This document shows positions 1-4,892 of a DNA stretch of 7,275 bases, one piece after another. The position numbers and the translations under genes are program-made. The notes under the pieces are model-generated. The model saw nothing but the letters and a program-made list of their open reading frames with translations. It was not told where the DNA came from and did not search any database. Source of the DNA: Ramlibacter sp. (GTDB lineage: Bacteria; Pseudomonadota; Gammaproteobacteria; Burkholderiales; Burkholderiaceae_C); assembly GCA_023701085.1 (NCBI GenBank), contig JAMPXR010000124.1:1-7275 (forward strand). Direction: 5' to 3'. Position 1 is the stretch's first letter. Every line of letters begins with the position of its first letter.

Positions 1-933
1 ATCAGCTTCGGGCTGGTCTATATCCCCGTGACCTTGCACTCGGCCACGGCCGAGCATCGGCTGAAATTCAACCTGCTCGACAAGCGGACCATGAACCCCG
101 TGGGCAACCAGCAGGTGAACAAGGCGACCGGCGAGGCGATGCAGAAGGAAGAAGTCGTCAAGGGCTTCGAATACGAGAAGGACCAGTACGTCGTCGTGAC
201 GCCCGAGGAGATCAAGGCGGCGCTGCCCAAGTCCACGCAGACCATCGAGATCGAGTCCTTCGTGGACGGCGCGCAGATACCCTGCGCCTACTACAACAAA
301 CCCTATTACGTGGCGCCCGCCGCGAAGGGCCAGAAGCCCTACCTGCTGCTGCTGGAGACCTTGCGCCGCAGCGGCCGGGTGGGCATCGCGCGCGTGGTGA
401 TTTCCACCCGCCAGCACCTGGCCGCCCTGTTCCCCGCCGCGGACGGGCTGGTGCTGGAACTGCTGCGGTGGCACGACGAAGTGCGCGACACGGCCGGCCT
501 GCCATTGCCGGGCGAAAGCGACGCGAAGGTCAGCGAACGCGAGCTGAAGATGGCCCAGCAACTGGTGGGCGAGCTCGAGGACGAATGGAAGCCCGAGCAG
601 TTTCACGACGAATTTCGCGAAAAGCTGGAGCAGGTCGTGCAGGAGAAGGTGAAGGCGGGCGAAGGCGAACACATCATGAAGCCGCTCGAGGGCGAGGACG
701 TCAAGCCGAGCGCGGACATCCTGGACCTCACTGAGCTGCTCAAGCGCAGCCTGCGCAAGGGAGGCGCCACCCGCGCCGCCGACGCGCCGGCGGCGCGCAA
801 GCCCGCCCCCCGGCGCAAAGCCGCGAACGATGATCAGGCACAGGCGCGCCCGCGCCGGGCGGCGGCGGCATCCAAGAGCACGGCCCGCGCGAGCACCAGC
901 GTCAAGCCGAAGTCGCGAAAGAAAGCGGCCTGA
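1..933 (+). CDS. ku: Ku protein, non-homologous end joining (5' end outside window)
   Basis: Bacterial Ku forms a homodimeric ring that binds double-strand DNA ends and recruits the ligase LigD for non-homologous end joining. The frame is open from base 1 and reads ISFGLVYIPV, the conserved N-terminal strand of bacterial Ku, so only about ten residues and the start codon lie outside the window. The core includes the conserved stretches KFNLLDKRTM (about residues 21-30 of the visible part), VVKGFEYEKDQYVV, the PYYVAP segment near residue 103, and the helical ERELKMAQQLV region. The last 60 or so residues (about 248-310) form a low-complexity tail rich in Arg, Lys, Ala and Pro. Such basic tails are known in several bacterial Ku proteins and affect DNA binding. 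No ligD is visible here. A BON-domain gene follows after 17 bases on the same strand, so co-transcription is likely. Identity is very confident. Confidence 0.96.
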   Translation: MSFGLVYIPVTLHSATAEHRLKFNLLDKRTMNPVGNQQVNKATGEAMQKEEVVKGFEYEKDQYVVVTPEEIKAALPKSTQTIEIESFVDGAQIPCAYYNKPYYVAPAAKGQKPYLLLLETLRRSGRVGIARVVISTRQHLAALFPAADGLVLELLRWHDEVRDTAGLPLPGESDAKVSERELKMAQQLVGELEDEWKPEQFHDEFREKLEQVVQEKVKAGEGEHIMKPLEGEDVKPSADILDLTELLKRSLRKGGATRAADAPAARKPAPRRKAANDDQAQARPRRAAAASKSTARASTSVKPKSRKKAA

Positions 934-937
934 TCCC

Positions 938-944
938 GGAAGGA
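938..944 (+). promoter_or_regulatory. Ribosome binding site deciding a GTG start
   Basis: The purine-rich GGAAGGA lies 6 bases before the GTG at 951. It supports that GTG as the start of the BON-domain gene, directly downstream of the Ku stop codon. Confidence 0.7.
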
Positions 945-950
945 ATCCCC

Positions 951-1463
951 GTGAAACCGATCCTGAACATGACCGCCGCGTTCGCGGCCGGCGCGATCGC
1001 GATGTATTGCCTGGACAGCACGGCGGGACGGCGCCGCCGCGCGCTGATGCGTGACAGGGTCGTGGGCGCATCCCACGACGCGGCCGATTACCTTGAAGGC
1101 AAGGGCAAGCGGATCGCCGGCCGGGCCAGGGGCGTGATGGCGACCGGCGGGCTCGATCGGAAGTCATCCACCGAACCGGACAGCGACGCGCAGTTGCGCG
1201 AGCGCGTGCGCTCTCGCATGGGTCATCTGGTCAGCCATCCGCGCGCCATCGACGTCTCGGTGGAAGACGGCGTGGTCCGTCTCAGCGGCAGCATCCGGGC
1301 CACGGAGCTCGATGGCCTGCTGACGCAGCTCACGGAGATGGCCGGGGTGAAGAAGGTCCACAACGCCCTCACCGCTTTGGACGACCCGGGCGGATCCGAC
1401 GACAGCCGGATCGGGCCGGAAGCCGCATCCATGGAGCCGTCCAAGCCGCAGGGCCCGGCTTGA
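951..1463 (+). CDS. BON-domain protein with N-terminal membrane anchor
   Basis: A 170-residue protein. Residues 5-21 are hydrophobic (NMTAAFAAGAIAMYCL) and are followed by the Arg-rich stretch GRRRRALMRDR, giving a predicted single membrane anchor with a positive flank. This arrangement is common in small BON or YtxH-like envelope proteins of Burkholderiales. After a Gly/Arg linker, residues about 79-143 match a BON domain: an amphipathic helix (LRERVRSRM), then strands IDVSVEDGVVRLSGSI, and a closing helix and strand ending GVKKVHNAL. BON domains are thought to bind phospholipid membranes, and members such as OsmY are stress-induced. The GTG start is chosen for its good ribosome binding site. 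The gene lies 17 bases after ku and is probably in its transcript, but a role in end joining is not shown. The C-terminal 25 residues look disordered. Confidence 0.88.
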   Translation: MKPILNMTAAFAAGAIAMYCLDSTAGRRRRALMRDRVVGASHDAADYLEGKGKRIAGRARGVMATGGLDRKSSTEPDSDAQLRERVRSRMGHLVSHPRAIDVSVEDGVVRLSGSIRATELDGLLTQLTEMAGVKKVHNALTALDDPGGSDDSRIGPEAASMEPSKPQGPA

Positions 1464-1477
1464 CCCTGCCCCAGCCC

Positions 1478-2044
1478 TCAGCGCTTCCTGACGAAACCGA
1501 TCACCAGTCCGTCGGGCGCGACGGTGATGTCGCCCGGCTGCAGGCCCATGGCATCGGCCAAGGCGAGTTCCCGCGGCTGCAAGCGATGCAGCACGACCTC
1601 CAGCAGCGCCTGCTGCGCCATGGCCTGTCCGTAGGCATCGAGCAGCCCGAGGGTCTGCGGCGGCAGCCCCGGCAGGCGGAACGCGTGCACACGCAGCCGG
1701 TGCGCGCGGATCGACTGGTCGCCCGGCTCGTAGCGCAGGGCGAAATCGACGTCGACACTTCCCCGGTAACTGCGGCGCAGCGCCGGGCCCGCGGCCTGAA
1801 CCGCCAGTTCGCTGGCGAGTCGGTTCAGCTCGGGCAGCAAGCGCAGGCGCGGAGCCTCGACGTCCAGGTTGAACAGGTCGCCGACCGGATAGCGCATGGG
1901 AAAACGCTCCCCGATCACTCGTTGAAGTTGCTGCGCCGAAACCTTGTAGGTCGGCCCGGCGGTTTCCTCGACGGTGGCGGCCGCCGGACCGCGGTACATG
2001 GCCAGCGCCATCGAGCTCAACAATAGCCTGCGTTTGAGTTTCAT
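1478..2044 (-). CDS. DUF1439 family exported protein
   Basis: A 188-residue protein on the minus strand, of the DUF1439 family (related to E. coli YceB, a putative lipoprotein of unknown function). An in-frame ATG exists upstream at 2116, but the ATG at 2044 is preferred. It gives a classic signal peptide (MKLKRR, then LLLSSMALAMY, with likely cleavage after Ala-Ala-Ala near residue 23) and has GGGAAGAG just upstream. Family hallmarks are visible: SAQQLQRVIGERFPMRYPVG at about residues 36-55, then PRLRLLPELNRL, YRGSVDVDFALRYEP, and a helix ending in LHRLQP. Unlike YceB, it has no cysteine near the cleavage site, so it is predicted to be periplasmic and not lipidated. It converges on the BON gene with 14 bases between the stop codons and diverges from the response regulator. 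The molecular function is unknown. Confidence 0.85.
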   Translation of the reverse strand: MKLKRRLLLSSMALAMYRGPAAATVEETAGPTYKVSAQQLQRVIGERFPMRYPVGDLFNLDVEAPRLRLLPELNRLASELAVQAAGPALRRSYRGSVDVDFALRYEPGDQSIRAHRLRVHAFRLPGLPPQTLGLLDAYGQAMAQQALLEVVLHRLQPRELALADAMGLQPGDITVAPDGLVIGFVRKR

Positions 2045-2075
2045 TCTCTTCCCGTGCCGAATGCGCGTACGCGTT

Positions 2076-2138
2076 CGAGGGCGGCCGTCCCAACGAAGTT
2101 CAGGAATGAACGACAATCCCCGCGGGCACCCGCCCTCG
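2076..2138. repeat. Spaced inverted repeat in divergent intergenic region
   Basis: Perfect 9-base arms, CGAGGGCGG at 2076-2084 and CCGCCCTCG at 2130-2138, flank a 45-base centre. The centre contains a smaller dyad, GTTCA-GGAA-TGAAC, at 2098-2111. A 10-base palindrome CGCGTACGCG lies just outside at 2064-2073. The block is between the divergently transcribed DUF1439 and response-regulator genes and could hold operators or a leader hairpin. GC-rich repeats arise easily by chance in this genome, so no function is assigned. Confidence 0.4.
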
Positions 2139-2208
2139 CCTGGCCGCCGCTGCGAACGACGACTCGACAGTGGACGGCGCGGAATCCTCCGTCACGGGAA
2201 AGCAATCC

Positions 2209-2571
2209 ATGAAAGTCCTGGTGGTCGACGACAACCCCGATGCGGCGACCAGCCTGAGCATGCTCGTCGAACTGCTTGGGTACGAGGCCCGCGCGGCATA
2301 CGACGGCCCCGAGGCGCTGGCAGTCGCCGCCGCCTTCCACCCCGATGTGGTACTGCTTGACCTGGGCATGCCGCACATGGACGGCTACGAGACCTGCCGG
2401 CGGCTGCGCGCGCAAGCGCAGGGCGCCCGCATGTGCATCGTGGCGGTGACAGGCTGGGGCCAGGAAGACGATCTCGAAAGGACGCAGCACGCGGGCTTCG
2501 ACCGGCATCTGGTGAAACCGGTGGCGCCTGAGGTGGTGGAAAAAATGCTGGCGAGCCTGGCCGCGCCGTGA
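2209..2571 (+). CDS. Single-domain CheY-like response regulator
   Basis: A 120-residue protein that is one complete receiver (REC) domain with no output domain. Key residues are visible: acidic pair D7-D8 (MKVLVVDDN), phosphoacceptor D51 in VVLLDLGMP, T81 in AVTGWG, and K103-P104 in HLVKPV. The VTGWGQEDD and AGFDRHLVKPV stretches resemble receiver domains attached to hybrid histidine kinases in Burkholderiales, so it may take a phosphoryl group from such a kinase. A GTG 13 codons upstream (2170) is in frame, but the ATG at 2209 starts exactly at the receiver fold and has GGGAA about 8 bases upstream. No kinase gene is visible in the window, so it is an orphan receiver here. A possible short ORF overlaps its stop codon. 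Confidence 0.93.
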   Translation: MKVLVVDDNPDAATSLSMLVELLGYEARAAYDGPEALAVAAAFHPDVVLLDLGMPHMDGYETCRRLRAQAQGARMCIVAVTGWGQEDDLERTQHAGFDRHLVKPVAPEVVEKMLASLAAP

Positions 2572-2732
2572 CGCCGATCGACCCTGTCGCGCCGCGCGCC
2601 CACCCGCCCGCACAGGTTCGGGCGTTTCTCGATGCGCATCTCGACCGTCCGGCAGGCCGTCTGCGCAGTGGGAATCACCCCCCGGATGATCCGCGCGTAC
2701 CTGAGGCAAAACCCGTGAGCGAAGCCGGGTAA
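2568..2732 (+). CDS. Possible 54-residue micro-ORF overlapping response-regulator stop
   Basis: A GTG at 2568-2570 overlaps the response-regulator TGA (GTGA overlap), and the frame stays open for 54 residues to a TAA at 2730-2732. The product begins MTPIDPVAPRAHPP and contains an amphipathic stretch, VRAFLDAHLDR. It is rich in Pro, Arg and Asp and has no domain I recognise. Stop-start overlaps of this kind often mark translational coupling, which is the main argument for it. Against it, the third codon positions are less GC-biased than in neighbouring genes, there is no clear ribosome binding site, and many chance ORFs of this size occur in GC-rich DNA. It may simply be the 3' leader of the response-regulator transcript. 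Confidence 0.25.
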   Translation: MTPIDPVAPRAHPPAQVRAFLDAHLDRPAGRLRSGNHPPDDPRVPEAKPVSEAG

Positions 2733-2738
2733 ACCCGG
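2725..2738. terminator. Small hairpin after response regulator
   Basis: CCGGG-TAAA-CCCGG is a perfect 5-base-pair stem with a 4-base loop that contains the TAA of the possible micro-ORF. There is no U-tract. With the larger hairpin directly downstream it may help end transcription of the plus-strand unit. Confidence 0.35.
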
Positions 2739-2740
2739 AC

Positions 2741-2775
2741 GGCCGCGCGCCGGCGGCACAAAGCCGGCTGCGGCC
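2741..2775. terminator. Long GC hairpin between convergent genes
   Basis: GGCCGC (2741-2746) pairs with GCGGCC (2770-2775), and GCCGGC (2749-2754) pairs with GCCGGC (2763-2768). This gives a two-part stem of 12 pairs, a small asymmetric internal bulge (GC against T), and the loop GGCACAAA. It abuts the stop codon of the minus-strand gene ending at 2776 and follows the plus-strand response-regulator unit. That position suits a bidirectional end-of-transcript structure. It lacks a T-run on either strand, so it is not a textbook intrinsic terminator. Confidence 0.45.
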
Positions 2776-3006
2776 TCAGATCAGCGGAACGCAGGCACGC
2801 GCCTCTTGCGCCCGCCTCCAGACGGCGCGCAGCCTGTGCTGGGCCAACCCGCGCAGTTCCCGCGCGTCCGCGATGATCGCCAGAGCCGGCGCGGTGCCCA
2901 GCCCTTCGCAATACAGGTCGAGACGATGGCCGAGGCGGCACTCGGCCAGCGTGGCCGCGTGGTCGGCGGCCACCCATTGCTCGAACAGCTCGAAAAACTC
3001 GGTCAT
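2776..3006 (-). CDS. Small hypothetical protein, unrecognised
   Basis: A 76-residue minus-strand ORF that I do not recognise. It begins MTEFFELFEQWVAADHAA, is predicted to be almost entirely helical, has no signal peptide or membrane segment, and contains two cysteines in the first half (AECRLG and LYCEGL) and a third near the C-terminus (RACVPLI). The middle resembles a helix-turn-helix-length bundle, but I see no diagnostic motif. Support comes from a plausible amino-acid composition, its own intergenic spaces on both sides, and a strong hairpin abutting its stop codon. Against it, no good ribosome binding site precedes the ATG. The frame stays open without an ATG, GTG or TTG for a further stretch upstream (reading LAFNDSCPKDFAH before the Met), so a non-canonical or different start is possible. 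Confidence 0.5.
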   Translation of the reverse strand: MTEFFELFEQWVAADHAATLAECRLGHRLDLYCEGLGTAPALAIIADARELRGLAQHRLRAVWRRAQEARACVPLI

Positions 3007-3131
3007 GTGCGCGAAGTCTTTGGGACAGGAGTCATTAAATGCCAGCGCGGCGCGCGCCGTGTTTGAGCAAGATCAGACGACCTGCGTTGCAGCTCGCCCT
3101 TGTGCAAGCGAATGACAAAGCGCAAGATGCC

Positions 3132-3167
3132 CCGGCGCGCTCGACCGGCGCGCGAATTCGCGCCGGG
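3132..3167. repeat. Direct and inverted GC repeats upstream of methyltransferase
   Basis: The 9-mer CCGGCGCGC occurs twice, at 3132-3140 and 3145-3153, 13 bases apart. The second copy pairs with CGCGCCGG at 3159-3166 around a CGAATT loop, giving an 8-base-pair hairpin, and the first copy can pair with the same arm instead. The inner part, GCGCGAATTCGCGC, is a perfect 14-base palindrome. It sits 36-71 bases before the methyltransferase start, where an operator or leader structure could act. Confidence 0.4.
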
Positions 3168-3192
3168 CTTGCGTGCCCGACGCCCATTCGAT

Positions 3193-3196
3193 GGAG
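3193..3196 (+). promoter_or_regulatory. Ribosome binding site of methyltransferase
   Basis: GGAG, followed by a 6-base spacer, precedes the ATG at 3203. This fixes the start of the methyltransferase. Confidence 0.65.
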
Positions 3197-3202
3197 ATGT
3201 GA

Positions 3203-4072
3203 ATGAGCAGCCCTGACCAGACTCCCTATGCCGACGCCGCGGAGACATGGAACCGCCGATTCGAAACCGACGGTTACCTGTTCGGCACCCAGCCCAACAC
3301 ATGGCTGCGCGAACATGCCGGCGTGTGGCGGCCCGGACAGCGCGTGCTGTCCATTGCCGACGGCGAGGGGCGCAACAGCGTGTGGCTGGCGCAGCAGGGG
3401 CTGTCGGTCGATGCATTCGACATCGCCGAGCTCGGCGTGGCCAAGGCCAGGCGACTGGCGGCGCAGCAGGATGTCGCGGTCAACTTCGCGGTGGCCGATT
3501 GCGATGCGCTCGTCTGGCCCGATCGGCTCTACGACGGTGTCGCCGCGATCTTCGTGCAGTTCGCGGACCCCGCCATGCGCGAGCGCCTGTTCGCGAACAT
3601 CCAGCGCTGCCTCAAGCCCGGTGGCGCGCTGGTGTTGCAGGGCTACACGCCCAAACAGCTCGAATACCGCACCGGCGGGCCGCCCATCGCGTCGCACCTG
3701 TACACGCAGGAGCTGCTGCGCGACGCGTTCGACGCCATGGATATCCTGCAGCTGCGCGAATACGAGGCGGTCGTCGCGGAGGGAAGCGCGCATTGCGGCT
3801 GGTCGGCCCTGATCGGCATGGTGGCGCGGCGCCGGTGGCCGGCGCGCCCCCCGAGCGCTCACCGCGCAGGGGGATATCCGTCGGATTCCGGTGTGCCCGC
3901 CTCCTCCTGCAGCGACTCGCGCGGCAGCTCGAACAGCCGGAACGGCGGCTGGTCCGGCCGGCTGCGCTGCAGCAGCGGCTTGGCCACGTTGAACACAGGC
4001 ACGCCGTTGATGGTCCTGCCTTCCAGCGCGCCGCGATGCGCGTGCCCGTGGAAGACGGCGTCCACCGGATAG
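3203..4072 (+). CDS. SAM-dependent methyltransferase (TehB-like class I) with abnormal C-terminal extension
   Basis: A 289-residue ORF whose first 210 or so residues form a class I methyltransferase. Family features are an N-terminal W16-N-R-R-F with FGTQPNTWL at residues 27-35, as in TehB-like enzymes. The SAM-binding loop is VLSIADGEGRNSVWLA (48-63), followed by VDAFDIAE with D73 likely contacting the SAM ribose, the motif ADCDAL at 98-103, and LKPGGALVLQGY at 137-148. Relatives usually number about 200 residues and end just after the strand seen here as SALIGMVARR (201-210). The remaining 79 residues are Ser, Arg, Pro and Gly rich, show no fold, and lie largely antisense to the metallophosphoesterase. 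The true stop may be lost by mutation or a sequencing error. The substrate is unknown; tellurite is only one possibility. Confidence 0.9.
   Translation: MSSPDQTPYADAAETWNRRFETDGYLFGTQPNTWLREHAGVWRPGQRVLSIADGEGRNSVWLAQQGLSVDAFDIAELGVAKARRLAAQQDVAVNFAVADCDALVWPDRLYDGVAAIFVQFADPAMRERLFANIQRCLKPGGALVLQGYTPKQLEYRTGGPPIASHLYTQELLRDAFDAMDILQLREYEAVVAEGSAHCGWSALIGMVARRRWPARPPSAHRAGGYPSDSGVPASSCSDSRGSSNSRNGGWSGRLRCSSGLATLNTGTPLMVLPSSAPRCACPWKTASTG
3833..4072 (+). other. Read-through tail of methyltransferase frame
   Basis: Codons 211-289 of the methyltransferase frame lie beyond the normal family end. From 3859 onward they are antisense to the last 214 bases of the metallophosphoesterase. The translated stretch is low in hydrophobic core residues and looks like the shadow of the opposite-strand gene. 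The stop used is the TAG at 4070-4072. Confidence 0.6.
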
Positions 4073-4749
4073 CGCAGCAGCGGCTCCTCCAGCCGGCTGC
4101 TGCCCAGGAAAGGGAAGATGTCGACCGGCTCGCCTTCCACGGTGCCGGCGATGGGCGAGTAGTGCAGCAGGACGATGCGCCGGCGCATGCGCAGCTTGGC
4201 CAGCGCCGATTCCAGCTTCATCGCCTCGTTCAGGGCCTCCTGCACGAAGGCCTTGATCGCGGGTTCGCCCCAAGCGCCCAGCGAGCCGCGCCCGAAGCCG
4301 CCGGGAAAACCCTTGGTGCCGGCGATGCCCACGCCCTGGATCTCGCAGGGTTCCCCGTCGAGGACGCGCACGCCCGCGCCCGCCAGGATTTCGGACACCG
4401 TTTGCGGCATGCCCGATTCGAAGTCGTGGTTGCCCAGCACGGCGACCACCGGCACCGACACGGCGCCCAGCTCATCCGCAAGCACTTTCGCTTCCTCGGC
4501 GGTGCCATAGTCCGTGAGGTCCCCACACAGCAGCAACGCGTCGGCGGATTCGGTGGCCTGGGCAAAGAAGCCGCGCAGCATGCCGGCGCAATCGCGGGTG
4601 ACGTGGAGGTCTCCCACGACGGCGAAACGCACGCTGCGGCCGGACTTGCCGGCGCTGGCGGATCCCTTCGCGCTCAAGGGCGGCGCGACCGGGCTGGCCG
4701 GGCGTTTGGCGGCGGGCATAAAGCGTGGTGGTCGATGAAACCCTGCCAT
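3859..4749 (-). CDS. Calcineurin-like metallophosphoesterase
   Basis: A cytosolic-looking metallophosphoesterase of 296 residues with the full metal-ligand set of the calcineurin-like fold. The motifs are D47-x-H49 in VVGDLHVT, GD at 76-77 in LLCGDLTDYG, GNHD at 106-109, H196 in VLLHYSP, and GHAH at 235-238. These two-metal enzymes hydrolyse phosphomono- or diesters, and the substrate cannot be read from sequence. Three in-frame ATGs exist: 4782, 4749 and 4719. I chose 4749 because GGGGTGG lies upstream, but 4719 is also reasonable; the first 38 or so residues are Pro/Ala/Ser-rich and outside the fold. The gene is divergent from the nucleotidyltransferase, with a shared 143-base intergenic region, and its 3' end overlaps the methyltransferase frame on the other strand. 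Confidence 0.92.
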   Translation of the reverse strand: MAGFHRPPRFMPAAKRPASPVAPPLSAKGSASAGKSGRSVRFAVVGDLHVTRDCAGMLRGFFAQATESADALLLCGDLTDYGTAEEAKVLADELGAVSVPVVAVLGNHDFESGMPQTVSEILAGAGVRVLDGEPCEIQGVGIAGTKGFPGGFGRGSLGAWGEPAIKAFVQEALNEAMKLESALAKLRMRRRIVLLHYSPIAGTVEGEPVDIFPFLGSSRLEEPLLRYPVDAVFHGHAHRGALEGRTINGVPVFNVAKPLLQRSRPDQPPFRLFELPRESLQEEAGTPESDGYPPAR

Positions 4750-4883
4750 CCTGCCACCCCACGCGCACACGGGCGAGGCCAATCCGCCGTGGCCCCGTGT
4801 AGGCCGGCGCCGACGCCCGATGAGGTCTTTCGACCCCGCGCCGGCATCGGCGTTGCCATTAGGCTCGAGCCAGGTGAATGGCC

Positions 4884-4887
4884 AGGA
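4884..4887 (+). promoter_or_regulatory. Ribosome binding site deciding nucleotidyltransferase start
   Basis: AGGA lies 5 bases before the ATG at 4893. The alternative ATG at 4878 has AGGTG only 1 base away, which is too close for good initiation. The site therefore favours 4893. Confidence 0.5.
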
Positions 4888-4892
4888 ATCGT

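Noticed and set aside
1164..2093. 309-codon minus-strand ORF
   Set aside because: It overlaps the DUF1439 gene in another frame and the BON gene in antisense; both of those have family signatures.
2041..2709. 222-codon minus-strand ORF
   Set aside because: It is antisense to the response regulator, which has all receiver-domain residues.
3080..3130. Sigma-70 promoter TTGTGC-17-CAAGAT upstream of the methyltransferase
   Set aside because: Each hexamer matches consensus at only about three positions, which is expected by chance.
3035..4273. 412-codon minus-strand ORF
   Set aside because: It lies antisense to the methyltransferase and in a different frame from the phosphoesterase, and has no recognisable domain.
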